Below, piece after piece: positions 11,801 to 22,830 of a stretch of DNA of 64,000 nt; position 1 is the stretch's first letter, and each line of letters opens with the position of its first letter. The DNA comes from Limnoperna fortunei (taxonomy: Eukaryota > Mollusca > Bivalvia > Mytilida > Modiolidae). A model generated the notes under the pieces. The model was not told the origin of the DNA and searched no databases. It saw only the letters and a list, made by a program, of their open reading frames with translations. The stretch is from assembly GCA_944474755.1 (NCBI GenBank), contig OX104113.1, positions 46,068,980 to 46,132,979 on the forward strand, given 5' to 3'. The position numbers and the translations under genes were made by a program.

Positions 11801-14800
11801 GATGACAATAGCTCACCTGACCCAAATGACAAAACGTTGACATTATTGCACTATAATTAAAAGTTTGCTTTAATTACATCATTATAATTTAACTTTGACA
11901 TCTATATTGCATAATTATACTGTGTGTATGATGTCTTGAGAAGTAAGGTTCTTGTTGGCATTGGCCACTACACTTACTCTGGCATTGATGTAAAAAAAAA
12001 CTTTCAACAACGTCACATACATAATGAAATTAACAAATAATTTGGAGACAAGGACAAATATTGGGATAGATATTAAAACATGTAGTTATTAAATCATTTA
12101 ACATACCCCGAATCATCTTCTGCAATGGGGCAGAAAATATTATCTCCCTTTTGATTCTGGGTAGGTGTCCATTGCAGCTCCCAGTATACAACTCCTTGAC
12201 GAGTACTGTCAGAAACTGGACCGGTATGTGTCATTCCCGGTTGGCAGGTAACCGATATGGTAGTCACACTATTGTGAAGAAATATAATTATAATTATTTT
12301 TCTTTTTTACCGCATATTTGTATTTTAAAATAATTAATGATAAGCCTGTGAAGTATATTTATTGTAACAACATTGTTCTTGCGCAACTCAAATTTTTAAT
12401 TATATTTTAGTCTAAAAGTGCAATCAAATGGAAAATGAAATGTTGAACATTCTTTACAGTTTAATGGTTTAAAATAAATATATCTTATTCTCTAATTACG
12501 TGTTTTATTATTATTATTACTTAGCTGTCGGATTCATTGTGTTAGATGCAAATATCTTTGTTTGTATACTGTGGCCAGCTTCAACTGATATTTGACTCCC
12601 TGCAGCAGGCGTAGGTTTAACAAATATTGGTTTCTGATTGCAGCCTAATGGTTTTGTCAATGTTTGTACCAGAAACTATAAAAATGATTCATAATAAATT
12701 TTAAAATTATTTGATATTTATTATTAAGTTATAATATTAATAAATATCAAATAAAGCATACCAGCCAGCATCTTTAAAGTGAACAGCATCTGCGTTAAAT
12801 TTTAAGGTGCACGTTTCCTAATCACAAATAAATTTTAAAATACTATACATTGCAGTTTTTTTAATTCAGTATTTAAAAATAGTTGGTAGAGTAGTTGAAT
12901 GTTTTAAAGAAAAGTCAAGTTCTAAAATTGACTTGAAACGCGGAATCAAGGACATAATGAGAAATGTGGACAACACTAAAGAAACAGCAAGTACAAAAAC
13001 GAGCGAATGAATTTATTATTGTTTGTTTGTTTGAATGGTGTTTTAACGCCACTTTCAGAAGTTTTTCAGCTATTTCATGGCGCCCAGTTTTTATTGGGGG
13101 AGGAAGCCGGAGTACCCGGAGAGAACCCCCGACCTGCGGTAGGAAAACTGGCAATCCTTATGAATTAAGATTGGAGTCGAGTACACACTGCCTGCAGTGA
13201 GAATCGAACCCGCAATCTCAGTGTTGACAGACCACGTGATCAATAGTAGACGAACTACCTTCACTACTCGGCCACCGAGGCCCCAAATGAATTTATTAGA
13301 ATAGATTGTGAGCTTTATAACGGTAATATTCAAACGCAAATCTGCTAAGTTGCTATGCTGTAGTGTGAACATGATCCTTATGACAATTGTTGTTTGTCAC
13401 AATAATAAGCAGATTGCAACAATCTTTTAATCTAGGAAAGTAAAAAGTCCCCGTCTTTGCTTATCATATTATTTTGAATATACAATAAAAATTAATGGCT
13501 GTAGGTATGCTGATAATCGTAAATTTCACTGTTTTTTTCTGTTTTACAATGTATATATTCTCCGATAAGTAAAGGTTGAGAAATAATTTTATCTAGAACT
13601 TTAATTTAAAGGGATTGTTTTAAGAAGATCGGTAGCATCGTATATTAACGCCTAGCCAGCAATATTTATGACGAAAACAAATTTAAAAAAAAAACAAGAA
13701 TAAACAAGGTACACAAAACGTTGGCTGCCGATAGAAAGTGTGAAATATTTAGTAGGGATGAACAATTATCCACCTCTTGTATGGATTTAATGCGCCTACC
13801 CTTTTTCAAAACCTATATAGGGGGCTTTTATTATGCATGAAGCCTGGCAAAAATCTGTAACAAAGGATTATCCACTTTTCTACCATGGTTAGGCCACGCC
13901 GAATTAATTACTTGTTCGTCGGACCGCCCGCACGTAAAATTATTTCAGAAAGAAAAAAAAAAAAATTTTCTTCCGCCCGCATTAACCGGAAACCCGTCCG
14001 CGTCCAGAACCGGAAGTTGTCTTTAAAAAAAATAATCTTCTCCGCGTTTTACGATTTTCATCCAAGTGCTCCGATAGCTGGAGATTCATACAGAACTTAG
14101 AAGGTTAAAATACCGTTTCAGTCCCCTATAAAATCAAAACCGAAAGTAAAATGTAGAAAACAAGTGTGTGGTTGTGGCAGCAGTTGCAACCCAGTTTAAA
14201 GTACTGCTACCAAATACAGCATTATAATGTCGAACGGACGATACCTTTATCGACCTATTTACATGCATACAAGGGAAGCCTTCAACGCACGCCAATGTTT
14301 CTTACCTTAATTATGACAACATTATAAGAATCAAAATTAAGGACAATCCCAGGCTTTTGGGTAGGGAAAATGTGTTATTTTTACTGTTTGTTATTTTTAA
14401 TAAAGACAGGTAGTCTTTTATTATTTCTTTTAATTAATCTTGAAATTATGCCTTGCCAAAAAGATTTGGATACATAACTGAATAGTGGTATGGGCTGTCG
14501 GTTGGTCCGTCTGTACCTATTGATAGAAAGATAAGGCAGCATCTTTTCAGAAGAGAAAACACAATTCAAGACAATTCTATTCTGACATATAATTTTATTA
14601 ATCAATTGGTTAAGTAATAAAACACTGAGAACAAGCCCTTGTTTATTATCAAATACATTTTTTTTAAATTTCAGTTATTTTCTTCAAAATTAAAAAAAAA
14701 TAGCTCGCTCGCATCAGTTTAACCACGAAAACCTGAAAAAAAATCTTTTTAAAAAATTAAAAACATGTCACTCGCCTTAACAAAAATCATTCGCTCGTCA

Positions 14801-17800
14801 AAATCAGAATTTCAAAAAAAAAAATTAATAAACAAAATTTCGCTCGCTCTCTCCTTATTTTCAAAGTTAAAGTCCGAAGAACAAGAAATTAATTCTGTTT
14901 GGCCTTAGGCTTTTTGTATTACAACCTGACAATACCTCAAACAAGGAGACCTCTCCTATCCGCCACCTTAGGACGGGCGTCCTGACAGCTCTCGCTACTG
15001 GCTAAAAATGACTGTAAATAACAGTTGCAGACGTTTTCCGTCTGTCACTGACTGAGATTGACTGCAAACGACTGCAAAAATGTCTGTAACAGACTGCAAA
15101 CGTTGTGTCATACAATAGGTTTTACTGTCAGTCATTTTATGTCATATTTTGTCTGTCAAAGACATTTTTCGTTGACGCAGTCAAAATTTATATGTTACAA
15201 CGGCATTTCTGTTGTATCAGTAAAAAAATGTCTGTCGCAGTCATTTTTTGCGTTGACTCAGTCAAAGTTGCCTGTTACAACGCCTGTCAATTATTTTTTT
15301 TTATTTTTTCAAACACCGATTGATTTATATGTTAAATTTCAATTTATTTTATGAAAATGTTCGGAATTAAACAGAATAATCTCTATTTGTGGAAATTGTG
15401 CGTACGCACGCTTTACGATTAAAATTTTATGCAAACAGAAAAGTTACAGATAAATGTCCATACGTTTAAATATATCATTTTTAAACATGAATGAAAACTG
15501 CTGAAAATGTTAGCATTTGTCCTTATTTTATAATAATAAGACTCATATGTCTATTTGACAAAAGAGGTTAGCCATTTACTACTGAATACCGACGTTTACA
15601 CCATACTGTGATGGTTCACAGTGCTCAAACCACCGAGTTGCCAAACGCGTCCACATATTGCGGATAAGGGAAGCCGTTTTGTGGGAAGATGGGTTCTTAT
15701 GTCAAAATACGGTATGCCTTACCGCGGACTACAGTGGGTATGGTGTGTGGAAAGTGCCATGCTCGTTGCACGATAAAGCCAATATGATAAATGTCATTAG
15801 AGTAAGTCGCGTTGTAGCCACTACAAGGGCTTAGTTTTTACCCAAACAGCATACATTTAAGTGGCGTCAAAATTATTAGCCCTTTAGTTTAACGTTCCCG
15901 AGTTGATTTATTACTTTTTTTACTTGTTTCCGTCCTCAAAATAGCTGCAATACTGCTTTCTGGATGTGAAACAAACATTTAAAGCAATAAATTAATCTTA
16001 CCAACGGCTTGTAAAAACATGGTTCTGAAATCAAGTCCGACTATTTGTGTTTAATAATTATTTGAAACCTATCTATTAAACATTTGACGTCGTGATAGAG
16101 CCTTTAAGTTGCTGAAAGTGACTTTAAAACCTCACTTCCATACACATATAGTAAAAATAGTATTTTTACGTGTTCTTGTTTATATTAAGTACATCACAAT
16201 CTTATTAGTTCAGAAAGTGGATCGAAAGTTCGTAAAAATGAAATGTGTCTATTGAATAGTTTAAAGTATAAACCTGGGCTAAAGTTAAGCACCCACGAAT
16301 ATTTTTTTTTTTTTGTTATTGTAAATAAAGTTTGATTTTGATGATTTTGGTCAGTATTAGTTTTTTAATATAAAATTAAAAGAATGTGAGCGTTCAGGTG
16401 TAAAATTTTAATCCAGCGCGGTTTTCTGTCCACGTGAAGCGTGCTCCTTTTATCACGTCCAAAATGCACTATTTTTTCGCGCAACATAGCGGTATTCAAA
16501 TCCCGAATTTCTAATTGCCAACTCATCTAAAGTAAGCATGGCAAGGAGGCGGATATCAGAAGCACAGAGATTACCTGGTAGTAATCTGTCTGCCTGCCAG
16601 AACAGTACGAAATCGTCTTAAAGCTGCAGGGTTGAGGTCAAGTAGAGTCATTAAACGCCCAATGCTTGATGATCGCCACAGCAGGGACGGGTTGGACTGG
16701 TGCATAGCAAGACAAAATTTGAATCTTAGAACCTGGCGATGAATACAGTGGACAGATTAGAGCCGATTTTTACTCCATGTAACTAATGGCGAACCCGTGT
16801 TTGGGGCCTTCAAAACACATTAACACGTGCTTACACATGTAGTTGTGACACATTTTGAAAACCAGCCGTTAGAGTAAAGATCTGTTTTCATGGATGACAA
16901 CGCTAGACCTCATCGTTCCAGGGCAGTAAGGCCATATCTGGAGTACGAGGCTGTGAACACGCGTCCCTGGCGGGCAAGAAATCCAGATCTCAACCCAATA
17001 GAGCATCTATGGGATCAATTGGGTAGGCGATTACAAGCTCTGGAACCTCCTTTACATACCTTGCAACATTTAGAAGCTCAATTACACCGTAAATAGCGGC
17101 AGATAACGCTTCAACAAATTAGACGCCTTACTGGCAGTATGCGACGCAGGGTTTCAGCAGTCATTCGTGCTAACGGTGGATATACCCGATATTGACCCTT
17201 CGACAGCTAATTATCAATTTGGTGTTTATGATTGACGTTTACAATTGTAATTGGACAATTAAATAACAGTTAAGAGCTTTCGGTGATAATTTTTTCCGTA
17301 TTTTTATGAAATTGTAAATAAAATAATGCGGGTTTTTTTTGTTAAAATAATGTTTCATTGTGCCCAATAGTGCGAATTTTTGTTTGTTATAAAAATTAAT
17401 GGCAGTCTAATATTAGTCCAAAAGTTTTCAAATATGAATGACTTGAAAAAAACTAGGGGGTGCTTAACTTTTGTCCAGGTGTATATATTAATATTTTATA
17501 AGCTCTATCATGTCTGTCCAACACACGAGTTTATCTTGGGATATTTTGCAGGAAAGCCAAAAAATGTATCTATTTTGCAGACGGTTATCAGATGACACTT
17601 GTAGTTTAATTTAAAACAAATAAATTAAACATTTCTGTCGGATAATCACGCATAAATATGATACCCATGTAAGGATATAGCTTAGCAATCTTCATAATAA
17701 TAATCCAGAAGAACAAGCTCATTGTGTCTGATCAGTACTTACTATACTGCACGTCAAAACTGTATAGCGTATACTTTTGTCAATTTAAATTTAATGCCCC

Positions 17801-18316
17801 AGGTTAGACGACCGAACTTCTTTGTATATAAAAGTGAACGATGAAACGTGGGTAAAACGTGACACGGAAATGCATATTTTTTCACGGAGTCGTATAATAA
17901 TTGAAAGATGTACACTTAAAATTAACAACTGCAAAAACGAACTACAAACAGATAAATAAACATTAGCAAACACAAATGATATAATGTATAGAATGAATTC
18001 AGGGGCTCCAGAAACTTGAGCAATTCCTGGTCTACATAAGAATAACCCGCATATTAGATATCATATAGATTTCGTAGGCAAATGATGAAATGTTGCAACA
18101 AATGAATGGGAAGAGCAGCGAAATCGAGTTACATGGCCCACAGCTGTAGAAAACTGTTTATGTACAAAACATATTCTTACCTCGTTCAGCAAAGCGTTTG
18201 GAAGAAAATGACATATACTGTCGCATTTTTTACCTTCTGCCCACCGACATTTTATCGTATCACCGTCAGGATCTACCATTGGTATTTGAAGCTCATGCTC
18301 GCAGTTGAATTGCAAT
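8738..18316 (-). CDS. Gene B: DPDGDT / Ig-like / EGF extracellular protein, 5' and 3' exons incomplete (possible pseudogene)
   Basis: Minus-strand exons of the same extracellular family as gene A. They are 18316-18181 ([14 protein letters not shown]), 12817-12740 ([17 protein letters not shown], then stop), 12675-12521 ([18 protein letters not shown]), 12268-12107 ([28 protein letters not shown]), 9928-9812 and 9293-9180 (EGF-like), with a weak Cys-rich remnant near 8813-8738. Phases agree between 18181 and 12817 (0/0), 12521 and 12268 (2/2), and 9812 and 9180 (1/1). Two things argue for decay: the 12817 exon runs into TAA at the edge of a perfect palindrome, and a phase 2-to-1 exon needed between 12107 and 9928 was not found. 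No convincing signal-peptide or helix exon was found. It could be a pseudogene, or functional with exons I cannot see. Confidence 0.6.
9180..9293 (-). CDS. Gene B exon: calcium-binding-type EGF domain 2
   Basis: 114 nt, phase 1-1, acceptor gatttttaaag, donor gtaggc. Joined to the previous exon it reads [19 protein letters not shown], then [13 protein letters not shown]. The E-I-N-E-C start and the N residues fit an EGF_CA site, and six Cys are present. Confidence 0.83.
9393..9516 (-). other. Orphan Cys-rich open segment between the two EGF exons
   Basis: A minus-strand frame reads [17 protein letters not shown], then [13 protein letters not shown] and GDPPC, ending at a gtgagtag donor-like site. 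Nine Cys in about 40 codons and a good ctggtctcag acceptor inside it look like an ectodomain exon. Neither possible exit joins in frame to the EGF exon at 9293 (it would give a stop), so it may be an alternative exon, a relic or chance. Confidence 0.35.
9812..9928 (-). CDS. Gene B exon: EGF-like domain 1
   Basis: 117 nt, symmetrical phase 1-1 as usual for EGF exons. Acceptor tatgtttag, donor gtaagaaa. It encodes [16 protein letters not shown], then [15 protein letters not shown], with six Cys in C-x4-C-x5-C-x10-C-x1-C-x8-C spacing. Family knowledge: a small disulfide-bonded extracellular module. Confidence 0.85.
11200..11830 (+). repeat. Interspersed repeat in gene B intron
   Basis: Two similar blocks, gacatgcgaaagatg..tttcagtggttttagacgag and gacatgtgaaaag..ttgagtggttttatag, ending acgctaagtgatgacaatag. 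It resembles a repeat I recall from molluscs; not named. Confidence 0.4.
12107..12268 (-). CDS. Gene B exon: [21 protein letters not shown] segment
   Basis: 162 nt, acceptor cttcacaatag, donor gtatgt, phase 2 in and out. The split codon AA|T gives Asn: [20 protein letters not shown], then [12 protein letters not shown] and [11 protein letters not shown]. Two Cys (TC and FC) and the W of QWTP suggest the second half of an Ig-like fold. Confidence 0.72.
12521..12675 (-). CDS. Gene B exon: [13 protein letters not shown] segment
   Basis: 155 nt, acceptor tttttatag, donor gtaataat, phase 0 in and 2 out. It encodes [19 protein letters not shown], then [18 protein letters not shown] and FASN. This looks like the first half of an Ig- or cadherin-like ectodomain of the family; the other half is the next exon. 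Confidence 0.72.
12707..12754. repeat. Perfect 17-bp palindrome arms at the end of a gene B exon
   Basis: ttatttgatatttatta (12707-12723) and its exact reverse complement (12738-12754), 14-nt loop. The right arm covers the last codons and stop of the exon. Confidence 0.8.
12737..12817 (-). pseudogene. Gene B exon: CTLKF..GWYALFD segment, truncated by a stop
   Basis: Acceptor tgattag, phase 0, 26 codons ([24 protein letters not shown]), then TAA at 12739-12737. Family members known to me continue for about 20 more residues (an IEDF-like and SSIPLQ-like stretch), which is missing here. The stop overlaps the right arm of a 17-bp perfect inverted repeat (12707-12723 with 12738-12754). An upstream GTATGC could serve as a donor but would be out of phase with the next exon. 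Confidence 0.5.
13019..13285 (-). mobile_element. SINE-A, full length, with 13-bp target duplication
   Basis: tRNA-derived head (ggcctcggtggccgagtagt on the minus strand), B box in gcgggttcgattctc, body with tggacgccatgatatag-like text and a caaacaaaca tail. Exact flanks aatgaatttatta at 13006-13018 and 13286-13298. Confidence 0.88.
13885..14060 (+). repeat. Interspersed repeat, also at 62818-62960
   Basis: Shared: taggccac.cc.aa.taa, cttgttc, cggacc..ccgcac, a long A run, then ccgc and ccgga. GC-rich clusters in an AT-rich setting. Confidence 0.55.
15000..15300. repeat. Quasi-repetitive actgca / gttgac region
   Basis: Two imperfect units of about 75 bp (about 15150-15227 and 15228-15297: gtctgtc.., cgttgac.cagtcaaa, tgttacaacg), preceded by gactgcaaacg repeats. 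Frames here are repeat translations. Confidence 0.5.
15603..15990 (+). repeat. SINE-C copy
   Basis: Shares the gtgccatgctcgttgcac block, the gtagccactacaa block and an acatttaaagcaat tail with 30070-30462 and the reverse of 60012-60350. Partial head similarity only. Confidence 0.55.
16271..17481 (+). mobile_element. Degenerate Tc1-like transposon, about 1.2 kb
   Basis: Ends read aacctgggctaaagttaagc and, reversed, cacctggacaaaagttaagc, next to TA at 16269-16270 and 17482-17483. Inside is a transposase ruin on the plus strand: [14 protein letters not shown] near 16539, [14 protein letters not shown], then [16 protein letters not shown] and [17 protein letters not shown] at 16890-17096. Several stops and shifts are present. 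The DDE signature (DDNA..H and NPIEHLW) is clear. Confidence 0.85.
16890..17190 (+). pseudogene. Tc1-like transposase, C-terminal catalytic part
   Basis: DNARPHRS, then [16 protein letters not shown] carrying the second and third catalytic positions, then a stop followed by [20 protein letters not shown] in the same frame. Confidence 0.8.
18181..18316 (-). CDS. Gene B exon: DPDGDT module
   Basis: 136 nt, acceptor ataatcag, donor gtaagaat, phase 2 in and 0 out. It encodes [12 protein letters not shown] then [15 protein letters not shown] and ends ALLNE. Its entry phase matches the exit of gene A exon 3, as expected for paralogues sharing exon structure. Confidence 0.78.
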
Positions 18317-18439
18317 CTGATTATAAAAATATGTTCGTACCAGCATGCCTTTAAATTGCAGTTAAAATTAAAAAAATATTAAAACTGCAACAAGCCCCAA
18401 AATTGTTCTTTAGAAGATCATATCTAGGTTTTTATGTTT

Positions 18440-18985
18440 TCAAGGTGATTATAGCCTTAGCCAGATTTGGTATAACGTCTTCGAATGTTGACGAGAAAAA
18501 GCTCTGCAACATCATAAACATTTGGTTTTTAAAAATTGTTCGAGTTTGAGCGCCACTGGTGAGTTTTGATTAGACGAAACGCGCGTCTTGCGTAGTAAAT
18601 TCTATTGATTTTGGTATCTGATGACGTTTTATTTGCAACCACTGATTCGATGCCTCTGCTGGTGGACTGTTTGTCCCCAACGGTATCACCAGCCCAGTAC
18701 TCACACTTCGTGGCTGACAGGAATATTACTAATTCTCTTAGTGATTTAGTCATTGTCTAAGTTTAATGCTCTGAAATTTCGAAAATAATTTTAATTTTAT
18801 TGTTTTTCTAATTCATAATGTAGATTGCCTTAGCCGGGTTTGGTATGACATTTTGGACTGTCGCCGTTACAACATTGGATTACAAATAATGAGCGCAACT
18901 GAGTCTTGATTAGACGAAACGAGCGTCTGCCGTACCAAATTTTATTAACTTGTATCTTTGATGACATTTATTATGTTATATTTAC
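18440..18985 (+). repeat. Head-to-tail tandem of a conserved bivalve repeat (period about 365 bp)
   Basis: Motif ttgattagacgaaacgcgcg recurs at about 18570 and 18908 (with one change), preceded by ccttagcc.g.tttggtat and followed by ttggtatct.gatgac. The insert has ctgctggtggactgtttgtc. A third single copy is at 26760-26850. I recall this motif as common in mytilid sequences; the name is unknown to me. Confidence 0.6.
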
Positions 18986-19683
18986 GGTACGAGTCATTTA
19001 TTGTATCGGCTCCGATAGGACGAGTTACCGTCCTTTCGCAGGCAATCCGATACAGTAAATGACGAGTATTGTAAAAGATTTGTGGAATGGTCCTATGACG
19101 AATTCATGATCATTTGGTATACGTGTTTCAAAGCGGCAAAATAAATTAAAGTGTAACGATGTCAGATTTCATAGACACAACAGGAGAACAAGAAATGTTA
19201 TGATTCATCATGTTTCTCAGTGGAAGCAATCTTTTTCAAATAATTTATGACCGCGAGATAATTCAAATTTGGACGATATTACATTGCCTGAAAAGCAGAA
19301 ACCATGGGAAATAAACATTATGCATTTACTGAAATGGGCAAAATTGCTACAAGTCAAACTGCGCCAACAATATCACGCCTGGATAGTTGGGTTTGGATTT
19401 TACAGAGACGCAAATTCTATCCAAGTGGAACCCGATTCCGTCGATGTTCTTTAAAGATATTTTGGACTAGGAGCTAAAATGCTGTTATTGAAAATTTAAG
19501 ATATCAATGTATTTAACAAACAACGGAGTACGGTACTTTAGTCGATGAAGCCAAAATTGTTTTATGTAAAATTGAAATTCGTGTTGAAGCTAAAAAAAAG
19601 ATTGAAGTTAATATCCCCCTAAAAGTTTTTACTTGTCGCACGAAATGATTCAACGAGGCAAGGGGTGGATAAATAGTTATTGA

Positions 19684-19794
19684 TTTGTTTGTTTGTTTTT
19701 TTTTAATTTAGCAATTTTTCAGCCATATTATGGCGTCCAGTTTACTGGGGAGGAATCCGGAGTACCCGGAGAAAACTCCTGACCTGCGGTAGGC
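19684..19794 (-). mobile_element. SINE-A, 5'-truncated, with 12-bp target duplication
   Basis: Only the 3' half. Flanked by exact aatagttattga at 19672-19683 and 19795-19806, as expected for target-primed insertion. Confidence 0.85.
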
Positions 19795-19934
19795 AATAGT
19801 TATTGAATAGTGATGTAAAACAAGTTCCACCCCTCTTAATTAATGTAAAAATAACTTCAAAGAAAACTAGGAAAAACCACAAATTTGAATTTAGTTTTTA
19901 TCAAGATCAGATACCTGATGAACAGTTATATTGT

Positions 19935-21065
19935 ATTGAAACGTTACAAAATGTTCCTTCTATATTTTTAAATTTTTATTATTGTTATTGTCATTTTGAT
20001 TGGTTGATTGGCTATTAGCATCCTATTTCTTCCGGAATAATGTTAAAATGTTACGGTTCTGCATTTTGATTGGTTATTGCTTATCTGTGGTAGTTTACCT
20101 CCTCACCAGAATATGTTTATTATCTGAACTTTATGAAAAGTGTTCAGATGAAATACAGTTAAACATAATCTTGGATGTACAAACTTTTATTCTCTATGAT
20201 AACTCATACCAAATGCTTTAAATTGATATAATATATTATAGTCTACCCACCAATGAACATTGAATTACTTTTGATGTATATGTCTATTTATAAATAGTTT
20301 CTCAATTTAAAGATAAAACCTGAGTTAGAAAAATTAAATTGCAATTCTGTGTGTATTGGGATTAGAAACCGATATATAGCTAAAGCTTTTGGTAAAATGT
20401 TTAAACCTTTAACAAAAAATATGTCTTATATATTAGCTCATTTTTCTATTTTGAATTAGTCGTTAATTTTCTATGCCTAGGTTTTTGTAAACACGATATA
20501 TATTGTCCGATTGAAATGAGGAAGGAATGACTTTTAATAACATTTCAAATCATCATGTTTACCGTTAAAATGTAATAGCTTCGGTATTAACTCAGCACAT
20601 TTAAGGATTGTAAAGTAAAGATTTATTTTGGCAGTTTAAACCTAGTCACAAAGTATCTGTAAACATTTATTTTATTGTTTTTTCTTTGATTGATTGCAAC
20701 TTTTCACAATAATGCCATGTGAAAATACGCGACATAAGGTGTTTTGCGACAAAATGTCTATGGAAGTACAGTACAACCATAACATTTATCGGTAAAGAGT
20801 GATCTCTCCAAACAGAAAACCTTATTATCGAGTAATCTCAGGAAATTATACAAAAAGAGAAAAACTGAGCGGCAAATATTAAATAAACTCTGTTACTCTG
20901 ATCAAACAATTTTAGGAAGATCGTAGCAAGTTAATTTCCTTGGAAGCTTGAAACCGACATTTCGAAAGTCATAAACACATTAATCCTGAGACATGACCTT
21001 AAACATTGTTATTAAAATAACTCGAAATTCATTATATCTACTGAAATTTATATCACGAATAATTT
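19935..21065. repeat. Diverged copy of the gene A upstream region
   Basis: Counterpart of 4420-5740, about 70-80% alike by eye with indels. It suggests that a second gene once started just left of 19900, in keeping with gene B lying downstream. A minus-strand RGGT motif at about 19835 is a possible exon 1 relic. Confidence 0.6.
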
Positions 21066-21379
21066 GCAAGGTTTTATTTTAGAATATGTTTTCTAGATTA
21101 CATTAAATTTATAATTTGGCTAAACATATTTTAGACCTTTTTAACAGGGCGTTTAACAAAGTGTAACGACTTTGCGCTTGTAAATGCAAATAATCAAAAT
21201 GAAGATAAACTTTATGTTCGCCTTGCAAAAATAGGTGATCAAATATAAAAAACTTAATACTCAATCACATATAACTTCAAAAGACATCAAAATGTTTTAA
21301 AGTGGTAATAAGGGTTACATTAAGAAAATTCGAGTATTCTAGTGTTGACATGTGTTCTCTCAATAATTTAACTATTGAG

Positions 21380-22830
21380 GACGAATAGACGATTCTCTTG
21401 ATGATTTACAGGGGTTTAAAATGGTTAAGTGTGTTAAATTTATCGAGTGGCTACTTCCAGGTCCAAATGGACAACAACGTTAAAGTGAAAACTGCATTCT
21501 CAAGCATGAAAGACTTATTTCAGTTTCGGTTTAAGGCAATGGGTCTATACAATGGCGTCGCAACTTTTCAACGATTAATGGAGTATGTCGTAGCATGACT
21601 AAATTAGAGAAGGTGTTTAATCTACATGTACATAGATCACATTATAGTTTTCTCAGATTCTTAGGATTGTCGCTGATGTCTTAAGTCGGATATCCAAAGA
21701 AGGCTTAAGATATCGGCCAAAAAGTGTTGTTTCTTTCAAATGGGTGCTTCTGTTCTAGGACACACTGTGTCGGCAGACGGAGTAACTACTGACCCAGTTA
21801 AAATTGCCTGTTTAAAGTCATGACCCAGTCATGGTCCAGTCCCAAATCGCTAAAAGATGTCCAAAGTTTCTTAGACACATCTTCTTATTGTCAGAAACCT
21901 TGCTGTTATAGCAAAACACATGCACAAGTTGAGAAATAATAATTGACCTTTCAAAAAGACCGATGAATGTGAAACGGCTTTTCAACAGCTTAAAAACTCA
22001 CTTTTGACTGCACCTATACTTGGTTTTCCGGACATGGTCAAACCTTTCATTTTTGATACCGACGCTAGTGGTTACGCTATAGGCGCAGTTCTGTCACACA
22101 AAAAAACTCAAAGACAATATTGTGTCACACGACGCCAGCTAATAACAATTGTTTAACGTCTTAAGCATTTTCACTATTATTTGTATGAAAACACAGTTCT
22201 TGGTTAGAAGGGACCCTGGCGCCTTGCCATGGCTAATATGCTTTAAAAACCCGGAAGCACAAATGGAGTTTTGGCGAAATGCTCCATACATACAATTTTA
22301 CTATTCAGCACAGGCTAGTTAAACAACACGGAAACGCCGATGCCCTATCGCGTCGTCTGTTTAATCAATGTAGTCATTGCAGCCAGCAGGACGAAATGGA
22401 ATTGGAATTTTTCGGTACAAATACATGTAACCAATAGTTTTTACAAATAACTAGAGACTGTGATGGCTAAATGAAGTCTGCAGATAATGATGATTACTAT
22501 ACGTGTTAATGGATGTCTCACAAAGCTGAGGTAGAAATGTTAGATGCTCAAAAATCTGATACGGATATCTCTGTTCTGCAAAAGCTTCAAATCGCGAAAG
22601 TCTCGCATGGCAGAAAGTGCCATTAAAAATTGAAAATTCAAGAAATATTGGATGCAGTGTGACCGGATTGAAATTATTGTTAATTATGTCCTCTAACGAA
22701 AATGAATCCATCAAGCTACTGAACAAACAAATTTATAATTTCTGGCTCCTAATGTCTGGAAACAAGAAATATTATCACTGGTCCATGCCTGATGACCTAC
22801 TTATACTCTTAAACTTAAGGGTCTGCCACT
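21380..22830 (+). pseudogene. Ty3/gypsy retrotransposon pol remains (RT, RNase H, linker)
   Basis: Heavily mutated. It runs RIDDSLDDL, VLNLSSGYFQVQMD, KTAFSSMKDLFQF, ATFQRLMEYV (RT); IDHIIVFSD (the YxDD box changed to DH); GHTVSADGVTTDPVK; APILGFPDMVKPFIFDTDAS, then GYAIGAVLS (RNase H Asp); HGNADALSRR-like; then a linker ending near a LSLVH motif. Stops and shifts are throughout. No 5' LTR or gag is recognised, so the copy is 5' incomplete. Confidence 0.78.

Noticed and set aside
15058..15354. Overlapping frames with repeated Cys/Gln/Ser text
   Set aside because: Translation of the quasi-repetitive actgca region.
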